Shown: in pieces, positions 9,168-18,242 of the stretch
How positions within the stretch are numbered: position 1 is the first letter of the stretch
Layout of the letters: every line of letters begins with the position of its first letter
Source: Kordia sp.
GTDB taxonomy: Bacteria; Bacteroidota; Bacteroidia; Flavobacteriales; Flavobacteriaceae
Assembly: GCF_022447245.1 (NCBI RefSeq)
Contig: NZ_JAKVBC010000016.1
Span: forward strand, 48,738 to 112,737
Direction of reading: 5' to 3'
Length of the DNA stretch: 64,000 bases
Program-made: the position numbers and the translations under genes
Notes under the pieces: generated by a model
Told to the model about the DNA's origin: nothing
Seen by the model: only the letters and a program-made list of their open reading frames with translations
Database searches by the model: none

Positions 9168-9842
9168 ATGAAAGTCATTCATTGGACACCTTTAGAGAAT
9201 AAAGACTCCATTTTAAAGAACGGAATACAAATTCAAGATACGCGTATTGCATGTAGTATATTGACTCCTTTTGATAACCTAAATCGTTGGTGGTTGGATT
9301 TTTCATTGCTCGAAACTGGGAAAGAATATATAGGTGTTGTTTTTGAATTAGCTGCGTCTGATTTTCCTTTGATACATGATCATTGGGTGATATCAACTTA
9401 CCAAGAAATAGATGATAATTTTGAAACTATTTTTAGAAGAAGGTTTCGTTTAGACGAGATGGAAAGAAGCAACCCATCTGGCCTATTCGAAAGCATAGAA
9501 GCCTTAAAAGATGCATACAAAAAGAGTATTGTTTTTAGAATAGGAGAGGCTGTCAAAGAACATACTCTAGTATTACAAGAAGATGGTACTTATGGCTACG
9601 ATACTATAGAAGTTATAGAAACTGGTTATGAAGTGATTAAAAAAGATCCACAAAAAGCATTTCAAGAGTTTTTTGATGATCCAGAATTTATGGAATTTGT
9701 CTTTGAAGATTATCAAGTTTTACTTTATAATGATATTTCTCCTGAACGTATTGAAAAAGTGATAAACGCAGAGGATTCATATACGTATTCAGAGTTTATG
9801 GAAGAAATTAAAAAATCAGTATCTTCTGAGGTAAATAAATAG
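9168..9842 (+). CDS. Uncharacterised protein with ART-like N-terminal motif
   Basis: I do not recognise a named family for this 224-residue acidic protein. Its first 20 residues read VIHWTPLENKDSILKNGIQI. This resembles the H-G/x-T/S-x(3)-N-x(2)-(S/G)-I-L-x(2)-G-(I/L) start of PARP- and DarT-like ADP-ribosyltransferase folds, where the His binds NAD. I could not find the matching Tyr and Glu motifs with confidence. It has no signal peptide and is probably cytoplasmic. It is followed after 6 bases by the HELAH protein, so the two are likely co-transcribed. Confidence 0.55.
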   Translation: MKVIHWTPLENKDSILKNGIQIQDTRIACSILTPFDNLNRWWLDFSLLETGKEYIGVVFELAASDFPLIHDHWVISTYQEIDDNFETIFRRRFRLDEMERSNPSGLFESIEALKDAYKKSIVFRIGEAVKEHTLVLQEDGTYGYDTIEVIETGYEVIKKDPQKAFQEFFDDPEFMEFVFEDYQVLLYNDISPERIEKVINAEDSYTYSEFMEEIKKSVSSEVNK

Positions 9843-9848
9843 AAAAGA

Positions 9849-10589
9849 ATGTTCTGGAAGAAAAAGAAAAAATTACCCATTACAGAAGAAGATAAGATTT
9901 GGGTTGATGAAGCATTACTCTGGTTGCAAAACGATTTTGGAAGCGAACATTTTGCGAATATTAGAACAGTAACGCCTACAAAAGATTTCTACGACAAAAA
10001 GTTTGATCATAGTGAAAAAGATGCTGAATTCGTCTTAGAACGTACCATGGAGTTGATGAATATTTATGATGTAGAAATCAAACTAGCATACTTTTCGGAT
10101 GGTCCTGTTGATATGGATGATGGAACTCCATTATCAACACCTGCAGATATCTATGGAAATTGGCAAAGTGCTGCTGGAACTTATGAAAAAGATAGCGACG
10201 AAACAATCATTTCTATAGAACGGAGACAATTAAAAAATACAGTTTCATTAATTGCAACAATCTCACACGAATTAGCGCATCAAATACTATTAGGAGAAAA
10301 TAGAATTAATGAAAATGACGAATATCTTACCGATTTAACAGCGATTGCCTATGGTTTTGGAATCTTTCTTGGAAACACACGATTCAATTTCACTTCAGGT
10401 ACCATGGCAGGAGGTTTTGGATGGGAAATGAGTTCTCAGGGTTATTTGCCTGAGCAAATTATTGCGTATGCGATGGCTAAACTATCACACATGCGAAATG
10501 AACCAACAAACTATCGTCAATACTTAACCAAATCGCTTCAAAAATACTTCAAACAAAGTGAAGCATATCTTCTGCAAAATAATAGTTGA
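9849..10589 (+). CDS. Uncharacterised HExxH protein, putative metallopeptidase
   Basis: The 246-residue product has no signal peptide and starts with a very basic run (KKKKK). A predicted helix contains ISHELAHQILLGE with the zinc-binding motif HELAH at 140-144. About 15 residues on lies EYLTDLTAIAYGFGIFLGNT, where an Asp or Glu (E159 or D162) could be the third ligand, as in gluzincin-type sites. Substrate and role are unknown. It shares an operon-like spacing with the preceding ART-like gene. Confidence 0.6.
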   Translation: MFWKKKKKLPITEEDKIWVDEALLWLQNDFGSEHFANIRTVTPTKDFYDKKFDHSEKDAEFVLERTMELMNIYDVEIKLAYFSDGPVDMDDGTPLSTPADIYGNWQSAAGTYEKDSDETIISIERRQLKNTVSLIATISHELAHQILLGENRINENDEYLTDLTAIAYGFGIFLGNTRFNFTSGTMAGGFGWEMSSQGYLPEQIIAYAMAKLSHMRNEPTNYRQYLTKSLQKYFKQSEAYLLQNNS

Positions 10590-10606
10590 TTCAAAAAAAT
10601 GAAGCA

Positions 10607-10631
10607 ACGAAAAACGAACCGAAGTTCGTTT
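10607..10631 (-). terminator. Terminator after the Cys-rich peptide gene
   Basis: AAACGAAC (10612-10619) pairs with GTTCGTTT (10624-10631). Read leftward, this is an 8-bp stem with a TTCG loop followed by TTTTTCG, placed 10 bases after the peptide gene's stop. It also lies after the plus-strand gene ending at 10589, so it may serve both. Confidence 0.7.
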
Positions 10632-10641
10632 CTTGATAAAA

Positions 10642-10848
10642 TTATCCGCAAAATCTAGGTTCCGTAATGCAAAGTGTATACGTGACTGTGCAATCGTGAT
10701 ATGCGTTAGAATTGCAACGTTCTGTATTGCATTCTAATTTAATTGTGTGATAGCATTTTTTACTAAAACCACCAGTAGCATTCGTACTCCTTAAACTTGA
10801 AATGGCTCTTTTGTTAAGCGCTAATATGGTAACGTTTCTTTTTTTCAT
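10642..10848 (-). CDS. RiPP precursor-like peptide, class I lanthipeptide type (divergent)
   Basis: The 68-residue product has a leader ILALNKRAISSLRSTNATGG ending at residue 27, which fits the LxLxK..I..L....GG pattern of the other short peptides here. One leucine is shifted, and T replaces L before GG. The core (about 41 residues) has six Cys (KKC, LEC, ERC, HDC, TLC, RFC) and several Thr/Ser, as expected for thioether ring formation. No modification enzyme is next to it. It has its own terminator. It could instead be a disulfide-rich secreted peptide. Confidence 0.65.
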   Translation of the reverse strand: MKKRNVTILALNKRAISSLRSTNATGGFSKKCYHTIKLECNTERCNSNAYHDCTVTYTLCITEPRFCG

Positions 10849-11002
10849 AACATTTTGGTTTTAAAATTGTTAATAACTCAAATGAATGAAATATTTGTAT
10901 GAGTAAAGTGAAATCCGATAAAGTGTTACGCCCATATAGCGTATAAGATTTCTGATTTTATAAATTTAGAGTAAGAAAAAGGAATTCGTATTTGGACTTA
11001 GA

Positions 11003-12040
11003 TTAGTCTAAAGAAATGACACTGTAAATAGGAAAATGATCGGAGTAGTGTTCTGTAAAGGTTTTAAAAGAACTGATAGTAAATGAAGGATCTGTCAAAA
11101 TAAAATCAATGCGCAATGGGAAATACGGAAATTCCCATGTTTTACCAAAACCAGAACCAGCTTCAGAAAAAGCATCTTTCATATCACCTTTAATCTTTTT
11201 GTATACATAAGAAAATTGTGAATTATTAAAATCGCCCAAAATGATAGTCTTGTAATTACAGTTTTTACGATTGGCTTCAAACAAGTCTACTTGTGATTGT
11301 TGCATTTTAAAAGCAGTCGCCATACGTTTTAACAAACGTTCGGAATTTTTCTGTGAAAATTCTTCATTCTTGTGATCAATCCGTAAAGATTGTAAATGCA
11401 AATTGTAGATACGAATGGTGTCATTATTTTGAACTATATCTATGTAAATTGCATTGTTGGATGTTTTTGGGAAGTCAATAGAACCTTTATTAATAATAGG
11501 AACTTTAGAAAAAATAGCTTGTCCAACTTTCTTCTTTGTTCCTCTTAAAGCAACATGTTGATACGGGTATGATGAAAATGCTTCTTTCTGATTTTTGTGA
11601 AACTCTTGAAAAGCAATAATTTTTGGTGACGTTGTATGGACCAAATCAATAATCTTTTGGTCTATGTTCGATTCTTTAATCCAATTATAGATATTAAACA
11701 AACGCACATTATAACTCATTACAGAAAGTGAATTTCCAGAAGGTTTTGTAGGTGAACTCGAAAATTTATACATAGAAGTAGTATGCGTATACCCCAAAAT
11801 CAACACAATAAACGACAGTAGAAATTGCTTTCGGACACTTAAAATCCAAAACAGCATAAATATAAAGTTGATAATGATAAAAACGGGTACTAATAAACTC
11901 AGTACAGAAAGTGTAGGGAAGCTTTTGGGAGCTACATAAGGTAATGTATAAGAGAGTAGTAATAATGCTGCAAAAACACTATTCAAGAAGAAAATGATTC
12001 TACTTAATATCCGTAATCTTTTCTTCTTCTTATCACTCAT
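11003..12040 (-). CDS. Endonuclease/exonuclease/phosphatase family protein, membrane-anchored
   Basis: The 345-residue protein has two or three N-terminal membrane helices (about residues 10-90) followed by an EEP-fold catalytic domain. Key motifs are SVMSYNVRLFN (Asn near the start of the fold), IIAFQEFHKN (metal-binding Glu), IYNLHLQS, IILGDFNNSQFS (Asp/Asn) and EHYSDHFPI (catalytic SDH). These match metal-dependent phosphodiesterases of the DNase I-like group. The natural substrate, nucleic acid or phospholipid, is unclear. It is the last gene of the run that includes mutL and two rhomboid genes, only 3 bases after the second rhomboid gene. Confidence 0.88.
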   Translation of the reverse strand: MSDKKKKRLRILSRIIFFLNSVFAALLLLSYTLPYVAPKSFPTLSVLSLLVPVFIIINFIFMLFWILSVRKQFLLSFIVLILGYTHTTSMYKFSSSPTKPSGNSLSVMSYNVRLFNIYNWIKESNIDQKIIDLVHTTSPKIIAFQEFHKNQKEAFSSYPYQHVALRGTKKKVGQAIFSKVPIINKGSIDFPKTSNNAIYIDIVQNNDTIRIYNLHLQSLRIDHKNEEFSQKNSERLLKRMATAFKMQQSQVDLFEANRKNCNYKTIILGDFNNSQFSYVYKKIKGDMKDAFSEAGSGFGKTWEFPYFPLRIDFILTDPSFTISSFKTFTEHYSDHFPIYSVISLD

Positions 12041-12043
12041 AGA

Positions 12044-12949
12044 TTAATTTTCCTTTCCGGCCTTGAACAAAAAGTCCTTTTCTGCTTTAGTCAAACTTTC
12101 GTAACCAGACTTACTAATTTTATCCAAAATTGCATCTACTTTTCGTTGCTTTTCAGAAGCAGATTGCGAAGTTGTATTTGTAGTAGAACGTTTATTTTGT
12201 TGTTTTCTGTATACAGTTTTTAAAGGAGATTTCTTTTTTGGTGTAAAATAAGCAACCAAACGATTCCAAAAACGCTCAAAACGAATTCCGATATCGTTGC
12301 CTTTTTGCAGTTGTTTTACGAATAGAAAACCAATCAATGCGCCACCAAGATGTGCAAAATGGCCACCTTCATTGATGCCTCGTCCAATGGCAGCAATATC
12401 AGAAATAATAAGAAGTACAGCTAATATCCAATATTTAAGTGGAAATACCCCAAAAAGATTTACAATTAAGTTTGGTGCGTAAGTAGCACTTGCTGCTAAT
12501 ACAGCCAATACAGCTGCTGATGCTCCCATTAAGAAGGCTGCTTGGTTGGCAAAAGCAGGTAATAAATTATAGGCAACTAAAAACACAATAGCGCCCGCGA
12601 AAATTCCATACGCGTATACGGTAATAAATTGCTTTTCTGTAAAGAAATTATAAAAGATTTTTCCTGTAAAATATAAGACTAGACAATTAAAAATTAAATG
12701 CCAGAAATCCCCATGAATAAAAGCATAGGTAACTAAAGTCCATGGTTTTATCAAAAGATCTCCCAAGTCTTTCGGAAGTGCAAAATATTCATAAAAAAAA
12801 CTTGGTGGATATCCATTAAACGAACGAAAAATAGCATTGAATATTACCATAATTGTAAAAATGGTAATATTAATTGCAATCAATCTCTCCGCGGCGTTAA
12901 ATCCACGATACATCATCAATAAGCGTGTTTTTGTATCCATCAATTCCAA
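12044..12949 (-). CDS. Rhomboid family intramembrane serine protease (second copy)
   Basis: The 301-residue membrane protein carries the rhomboid nucleophile in FLMGASAAVLAVLAA and the catalytic His in HFAHLGGALIGF. The usual Gly after the serine is Ala here (GASA rather than GxSG), a common Bacteroidota variant. The early NCLVLYFTGKIF segment matches the conserved helix-2 Asn region. A cytoplasmic C-terminal tail of about 80 residues, Lys/Ser/Thr-rich and ending in a small helical domain, is typical of DUF6576-bearing rhomboids. It overlaps the upstream rhomboid gene by 10 bases, so the pair is translationally coupled. Confidence 0.9.
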   Translation of the reverse strand: MELMDTKTRLLMMYRGFNAAERLIAINITIFTIMVIFNAIFRSFNGYPPSFFYEYFALPKDLGDLLIKPWTLVTYAFIHGDFWHLIFNCLVLYFTGKIFYNFFTEKQFITVYAYGIFAGAIVFLVAYNLLPAFANQAAFLMGASAAVLAVLAASATYAPNLIVNLFGVFPLKYWILAVLLIISDIAAIGRGINEGGHFAHLGGALIGFLFVKQLQKGNDIGIRFERFWNRLVAYFTPKKKSPLKTVYRKQQNKRSTTNTTSQSASEKQRKVDAILDKISKSGYESLTKAEKDFLFKAGKEN

Positions 12950-13767
12950 CGATTTTTGTTAAACTGAGTTTTGTTAAAATACCACATAAGTAAGAAACCA
13001 AACAAAGCACCTCCTAAGTGTGCAAAATGTGCAATTTGTCCTGCGCCAAATAAGCTAAGTCCACCTGTAATTCCACCTATAAAATCTAGCAACAATAATC
13101 CTGGAATGAAATATTTTGCTTTGATTGGTATTGGAAGAAATAGTAGCATGAGTTCCGTATTTGGGTACATCATTCCAAATGCTACCAAGATACCATATAA
13201 TGCTCCAGAAGCTCCAAGAGCTACGGTTTGATTCAATATGTTCATGTGAAACATGGCGGTAAAACTTGCGTCACTAACAAAAAGTAACTGTTCTTTTGTT
13301 AAAATAGACGGTAGTTCATTGGATAGTAATTTACCTAAATACTGTTGTCCGCTGACCATATCAACATTTATGATTTCTTTAATCTGAGTCGTGGATAAAT
13401 TGAGTTCAGTTACTTGTTGTGCTAGTGAATAAAATTCAACATAGTTTACAAGTGTATGGACTAATCCTGCGCCCACACCAGTAATCATATAAAAGCTCAA
13501 AAACTTCATTTTTCCCCATCGCATCTCCAATGCAGATCCAAACATCCATAAACCTAACATGTTAAATAAAAGGTGTGCTGGACTTGCCAAAGAATGCATA
13601 AACATGCTTGTAATTGGTTGCCAGAATTCAAATGAGTTATTCTCTGGGAAATGCAAGGATAAAAGAACATTCAAATCAATACCTCTTTCTTGCAACACAA
13701 AAGTCGCAATCCACAACAGGACATTGATAATAATTAAATGCTTTACGGTTTCGGTTATGCGTATCAT
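12940..13767 (-). CDS. Rhomboid family intramembrane serine protease (first copy)
   Basis: The 275-residue protein has about six membrane helices. The catalytic serine lies in VALGASGALYGILVAF (classic GASG) and the His in HFAHLGGALFGF. The helix-2 motif LLFNMLGLWMFGSALE is present. A loop insertion of about 60 residues sits before the serine helix (about 110-170). It follows mutL by 3 bases and overlaps the second rhomboid gene. Substrates are not predictable. Confidence 0.92.
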   Translation of the reverse strand: MIRITETVKHLIIINVLLWIATFVLQERGIDLNVLLSLHFPENNSFEFWQPITSMFMHSLASPAHLLFNMLGLWMFGSALEMRWGKMKFLSFYMITGVGAGLVHTLVNYVEFYSLAQQVTELNLSTTQIKEIINVDMVSGQQYLGKLLSNELPSILTKEQLLFVSDASFTAMFHMNILNQTVALGASGALYGILVAFGMMYPNTELMLLFLPIPIKAKYFIPGLLLLDFIGGITGGLSLFGAGQIAHFAHLGGALFGFLLMWYFNKTQFNKNRWN

Positions 13768-13770
13768 AAT

Positions 13771-15633
13771 TTATATAAATTTTTTATCTAAATCATCTAC
13801 GCTTAAGGTGATGAATATGGTTTTTTGAAAAGGAGAAACGCTTGGTTCTTTGCAAGCGAATAAATTATTTACCAAAGCCTGTTGCTCTTCGACTTCTAGT
13901 TTTTTTCCAGTACGAATTGCCATGCTCTTTGCTAAGGATTTTACCAATACATCGGTTTGACTAAAGCCTGTATCAGGAATCTCTCCTTGGAAATCGTTTA
14001 GCATTTGTTCAATGATAATTTGTAATTCACTTTCGGAAATGTTCGATGGAATTCCAGAAAGTTCAATGGTATCGTCTGTAATGTCGCTAAACATAAAACC
14101 AATATTTTCTAAACTTTCTTTAACTCCCTTCAAAAGTGCAATTTCACTGGTTGAAAATGTAAACTTTACAGGAAATAGTAATTGCTGACTTACGGCTTCA
14201 CTTACAGTAATATTTCGTAGCAATTGCTCATACAATACACGTTGGTGTGCTCTGTGTTGATCAATAATAACAATTCCTGATTTGATAGAACTTACAATAT
14301 ATTTTCTGTGTAATTGATAGGTCAATGTTTCTCGTGGCTCTTCATTGGTGAACAAAGAACTGGTGACAGCTTCTGACTCAAATTCGATATTCTCGGTTGA
14401 AAATTGACTCGAATTAGACTGTGATTCCAATCCAACATACAAACTTTCCCAACCTTCCGTAGATTCTTTTTTGTAATTAGTATATCGTGGTGCTGTAGTA
14501 GTATTTCCAAAAGTTTTCTTTTCGTCTGCAAACGGATTAAAACTACGATCTACCTGAATATTTGGAATTGCTGCTTGTTTGTTTTTATAATTATACGGCG
14601 TATCTAAATTTGAATCACGTTCAAAGTCGAGTACAGGTGCAATATTAAACTGTCCCAAACTATGCTTTACGGTAGCGCGCAACATAGCGTATAACGAATG
14701 TTCATCATCAAACTTAATTTCTGTTTTTGTTGGATGAATATTGATATCAATCGTTTCAGGATTTACTTCGAGATAAATAAAATAACTCGGTTGCATCTTT
14801 TCTTTTAATAAACCTTCAAATGCTGCAGTAATTGCATGATGCAAGTACGGACTTTTGATAAATCGGTTATTGACAAAGAAAAATTGTTCGTTTCTACTTT
14901 TCTTCGCAAATTCAGGCTTGCCTACAAATCCGCTAATTTTTACAATGTCTGTGTCTTCTTGAATAGGAACAAGCTTCTCATTGGTTTTTCCTCCTAAAAT
15001 ATTTACAATACGTTGTCTATTATTGCTTTTTGGGAGATTAAAAAGTTCATTTCCATTATGATATAAGACAAGTTTAATATCTGGATGCGCTAATGCTACA
15101 CGTTGAAATTCATCAATGATATGGCGTAATTCTACCGCATCAGATTTTAAAAAGTTGCGTCGTGCAGGAATATTATAAAATAGATTTTTAACCGCAATTG
15201 AAGTTCCTGTTGGTGTGGCAATGACTTCTTGAATAATCAGTTTGCTTCCTTCAATTTTGATGCGTGTACCTAATTCAGCGTCTTCTTTTTTGGTTTGCAA
15301 TTCTACGTGTGCAATCGCGGCAATAGAAGCGAGTGCTTCTCCACGGAAGCCTTTGGTACATAAATTAAATAAATCTTCTGCTGCTTGAATTTTAGATGTT
15401 GCATGACGCTCAAAAGAAAGTCGCGCGTCAGTTTCACTCATTCCAAATCCATTATCAATTACGTGAATCAGTGTTTTTCCTGCTTCTTTGACAATGAGTT
15501 TAATTTCGCTTGCTTTTGCGTCAATTGCATTTTCAAGTAACTCTTTTACCACAGATGCAGGTCGCTGCACAACTTCTCCTGCCGCAATTTGGTTTGCAAC
15601 ATGATCTGGTAAAAGCCTTATTATGTCTGCCAT
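13771..15633 (-). CDS. mutL: DNA mismatch repair protein MutL, endonuclease motifs degenerate
   Basis: This 620-residue protein couples MutS recognition of mismatches to downstream repair. The GHKL ATPase motifs are complete: ELLENAIDA (31-39), DNGFGM (60-65) and GFRGEAL (95-101). A poorly conserved linker spans about 340-430 before the dimerisation domain. MutL proteins with nicking activity have DQHA(x)2E(x)4E; here the site reads DQHRAHQRVLYE starting at 458, with Gln where the first Glu is expected. The C-terminal CPHGRP motif is replaced by ACKEPSVSPFQK (593-604). This suggests no metal-dependent nicking. It lies 3 bases after a small membrane-protein gene. Confidence 0.95.
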   Translation of the reverse strand: MADIIRLLPDHVANQIAAGEVVQRPASVVKELLENAIDAKASEIKLIVKEAGKTLIHVIDNGFGMSETDARLSFERHATSKIQAAEDLFNLCTKGFRGEALASIAAIAHVELQTKKEDAELGTRIKIEGSKLIIQEVIATPTGTSIAVKNLFYNIPARRNFLKSDAVELRHIIDEFQRVALAHPDIKLVLYHNGNELFNLPKSNNRQRIVNILGGKTNEKLVPIQEDTDIVKISGFVGKPEFAKKSRNEQFFFVNNRFIKSPYLHHAITAAFEGLLKEKMQPSYFIYLEVNPETIDINIHPTKTEIKFDDEHSLYAMLRATVKHSLGQFNIAPVLDFERDSNLDTPYNYKNKQAAIPNIQVDRSFNPFADEKKTFGNTTTAPRYTNYKKESTEGWESLYVGLESQSNSSQFSTENIEFESEAVTSSLFTNEEPRETLTYQLHRKYIVSSIKSGIVIIDQHRAHQRVLYEQLLRNITVSEAVSQQLLFPVKFTFSTSEIALLKGVKESLENIGFMFSDITDDTIELSGIPSNISESELQIIIEQMLNDFQGEIPDTGFSQTDVLVKSLAKSMAIRTGKKLEVEEQQALVNNLFACKEPSVSPFQKTIFITLSVDDLDKKFI

Positions 15634-15636
15634 GTA

Positions 15637-15936
15637 TTATTTTCCTCTAGTAAATATTGATAGGTCAAAGTCAATAAAATACAAGAAAATCAATATGAGT
15701 ATAGCGATGATTATAATCAAACGTTGAGAAACTTCACGATTTCCTCGATTTCTACTGGCTTGTCGTGCTTCTCTCCAATGTCCTCCGAAGTCATTTGCAT
15801 TCAAACCTTCTCGGTGTTTTACATATCTATTTTCGATATGATACACATTCACAGTTTCTTTGCCATCGTAATAACGAGGCGTATAGTTGAAACGTTTGTT
15901 CTTTCTTAGCTTAAAAAATTTTCTTCCAAGTGACAT
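15637..15936 (-). CDS. Small basic single-pass membrane protein
   Basis: The 99-residue protein has a basic, aromatic N-terminal half (KRFNYTPRYYDGKE) and one hydrophobic helix near the C terminus (LIIIIAILILIFLYFI, about 73-90). Homologues upstream of mutL are widespread in Flavobacteriia; some database entries call them riboflavin synthase subunit beta, which the sequence does not support. It precedes mutL by 3 bases and is probably transcribed with it. Function unknown. Confidence 0.75.
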   Translation of the reverse strand: MSLGRKFFKLRKNKRFNYTPRYYDGKETVNVYHIENRYVKHREGLNANDFGGHWREARQASRNRGNREVSQRLIIIIAILILIFLYFIDFDLSIFTRGK

Positions 15937-16031
15937 AGGCGTAGAATTATATCAAAGTTACCGAAAAACTAAACAAAAACCATTCCTAAAAGCATAAAAA
16001 ATGTTAACAATGCTATGATTCTTTATAAAAT

Positions 16032-16058
16032 AAAAAAGCTTCCGAAGTGGAAGTCTTT
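16032..16058 (-). terminator. Terminator after purA
   Basis: CTTCC (16039-16043) and GGAAG (16049-16053) form a hairpin extended by A/T pairs with one bulged base. Read leftward it ends in TTTTTT. It lies just after the purA stop at 16064. Confidence 0.7.
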
Positions 16059-16063
16059 TCTGT

Positions 16064-17335
16064 TTATCTATGTATTGTTTGAGTTCTATCTGGACCTACT
16101 GATACAATTTTGATTGGAATTTCTAATTCCTTTTCTAAGAAATCAATGTAATCATTTAATTCTTTAGGAAATTGAGAAGGATCTGTCATTTGGGTCAGAT
16201 CTTCTTTCCAACCTTTGAATTCTGTAAAAATTGGTTCAATGTTTTCTGGTTCAATATTGTAAGGAAGATGTGAAATAGTTTCTCCTTTGTATGTATAAGC
16301 AGTACATACTTTTAAGGTTTTAAAACCAGAAAGCACATCGCCTTTCATCATCATTAATTGAGTTACACCATTGACTTGTGTTGCATATTTTAAAGCTACT
16401 AAGTCTAACCATCCGCAACGTCTTGGTCGTCCAGTAACTGCTCCAAATTCATGTCCAATACGGGCCATTTCCGAACCAACTTCGTCAAATAATTCTGTTG
16501 GGAAAGGACCAGAACCTACACGTGTAGTGTACGCTTTAAAGATTCCGAAAACGTCTTTTACTTTGTTTGGTGCTACACCTAAACCTGTACAAGCTCCAGC
16601 AGCTGTAGTGTTGGATGAGGTTACAAACGGATACGTTCCAAAGTCAATATCTAACAAAGAACCTTGCGCACCTTCGGCTAAGATTGTTTTTCCACTTTTT
16701 TGTGCTTGGTGTAAATATTCTTCGCTGTCAATAAATTGCAATGTTTTTAAAACTTTTACAGCTTCAAAGAATTCTTCTTCCAGTTCCTGTAAATCGTATT
16801 GAACATCTACGTTGTAGAAATTGATCATTGCTTCATGCTTGTTGGTTAAAGCACGATACTTTCCTTTCCAGTTGTCTAGTTCTAAGTCACCAACACGAAT
16901 TCCGTTTCTGCCAGTTTTGTCCATATATGTTGGACCAATTCCTTTTAATGTAGAACCAATTTTCGCTTTTCCTTTTGATGCTTCCGAAGCAGCATCTAGC
17001 AAACGATGTGTTGGTAAAATTAAGTGTGCTTTTCTGGAAATGATTAATTTTTGTTGAATGTCGATGTCAAATTTTGCCAAGCCATCTAATTCTTTTTTAA
17101 ATACGACAGGATCAATCACAACCCCATTACCAATTACATTGGTTGCGGTTTCGTGAAAAATTCCAGAGGGAATCGTACGCAATACATGTTTGATGCCATC
17201 AAACTCTAAAGTGTGTCCTGCATTTGGACCACCTTGAAAACGTGCAATAATATCGTAGTTTGCGGTAAGTACGTCAACAATTTTTCCTTTGCCTTCGTCT
17301 CCCCATTGAAGTCCGAGTAGTAAATCTACTGCCAT
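16064..17335 (-). CDS. purA: Adenylosuccinate synthetase
   Basis: The 423-residue enzyme joins IMP and aspartate using GTP, the first committed step of AMP synthesis. The P-loop-like GDEGKGK is at 12-18 with catalytic D13, and NAGHTL holds catalytic H41. IGSTLKGIGPTYMDKTGRNG and the C-terminal VGPDRTQTI are also family signatures. Length matches the family. The Fur-family gene lies 34 bases upstream on the same strand, so the two may share a transcript. Confidence 0.97.
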   Translation of the reverse strand: MAVDLLLGLQWGDEGKGKIVDVLTANYDIIARFQGGPNAGHTLEFDGIKHVLRTIPSGIFHETATNVIGNGVVIDPVVFKKELDGLAKFDIDIQQKLIISRKAHLILPTHRLLDAASEASKGKAKIGSTLKGIGPTYMDKTGRNGIRVGDLELDNWKGKYRALTNKHEAMINFYNVDVQYDLQELEEEFFEAVKVLKTLQFIDSEEYLHQAQKSGKTILAEGAQGSLLDIDFGTYPFVTSSNTTAAGACTGLGVAPNKVKDVFGIFKAYTTRVGSGPFPTELFDEVGSEMARIGHEFGAVTGRPRRCGWLDLVALKYATQVNGVTQLMMMKGDVLSGFKTLKVCTAYTYKGETISHLPYNIEPENIEPIFTEFKGWKEDLTQMTDPSQFPKELNDYIDFLEKELEIPIKIVSVGPDRTQTIHR

Positions 17336-17369
17336 TATATTAAATTAAGTTAGTGTGTTGTTGTGTTGC

Positions 17370-17822
17370 TTAGTTTTTATTCTTCTTTGTTGCGTAGAAA
17401 TATAATGAGTGGTTGTGAATATCGATATCAAAAATTTCTTCAATAGTTTTTTGAATAATTTGAATTCTTGGATCACAAAATTCCATCACTTCACCTGTGT
17501 CGGTTAGTATAACATGATCGTGTTGTTTGTCAAAATACGACTTTTCATAATGTGCTTGGTTTTGACCAAACTGATGTTTTCGTACCAAGTTACTGTCCAG
17601 TAAAAGTTCTATAGTGTTATAGAGTGTTGCTCTACTAACACGATAGTTTTTATTTTTCATTTTAATGTATAACGATTCAATATCGAAGTGTTCTTCGCTG
17701 TCGTAGATTTCTTGTAGAATCGCGAAACGTTCAGGAGTTTTTCGATGTCCGTTGTCTTCTAAAAACTTTGTAAAAACGTTCTTTACAATTTCCTGATTAT
17801 TTTCCTCCATGTTTTGTTGCAT
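17370..17822 (-). CDS. Fur family transcriptional regulator
   Basis: The 150-residue protein is a winged-helix metal-responsive repressor. The DNA-binding domain covers about 15-90 ([14 protein letters not shown], then [21 protein letters not shown]). The metal/dimer domain has [20 protein letters not shown]. The usual structural-zinc CxxC pairs of Fur and PerR are absent; only one Cys (EFCDP) is seen. Start could be M1 or M5 (MEENNQ). It sits directly upstream of purA, an arrangement common in Flavobacteriia. Whether it senses iron, zinc or peroxide cannot be told. Confidence 0.9.
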   Translation of the reverse strand: MQQNMEENNQEIVKNVFTKFLEDNGHRKTPERFAILQEIYDSEEHFDIESLYIKMKNKNYRVSRATLYNTIELLLDSNLVRKHQFGQNQAHYEKSYFDKQHDHVILTDTGEVMEFCDPRIQIIQKTIEEIFDIDIHNHSLYFYATKKNKN

Positions 17823-18242
17823 CTTAGCTGAAGATTAAAAAGCAAATTTACACTTATTTTTTGAAATCTAAGCACATATTTGTTTTGGGATATTAACAGG
17901 GATGTTAAGATTATTCAATTTTTAAGCTTCTCAACTAATTTTGTTTGCTTTTTCTTTTTAAAAAATGTACTTTTAGTAAAGTATGTTTCTGATTATCAGA
18001 AACGTGTATTCTCCTTAAAAACATATAAAACTGTAGGTTAGTTTTTTCTTTTATTGATGCAAACCAATGGTAGTTTTGTGTATGCAATAAAAGAAAGATA
18101 TGTTAACTTTCCGAATTCTTCTATTGGAAGAAGCATTTGTGAATTGCTCGCGAAGTACTTCCATATTTAACAATATTAAATTGTAGTCAATTTAGATAAT
18201 ACCCATCACATGTAAGTATCAAACCCAAAAAACAATCACATT
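17823..18242. promoter_or_regulatory. 420-base gap with two inverted repeats
   Basis: This region separates the Fur-family gene from the peptide gene at 18243. It contains a near-perfect palindrome, GTTTCTGAT-T-ATCAGAAAC, at 17985-18003. It also has a longer hairpin with arms 18045-18061 (TTTCTTTTATTGATGCA) and 18083-18096 (TGCAATAAAAGAAA), paired except for a 2-base bulge. No open frame of note and no TAnnTTTG element were found. The repeats may control the peptide gene or the fur gene. Confidence 0.45.
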
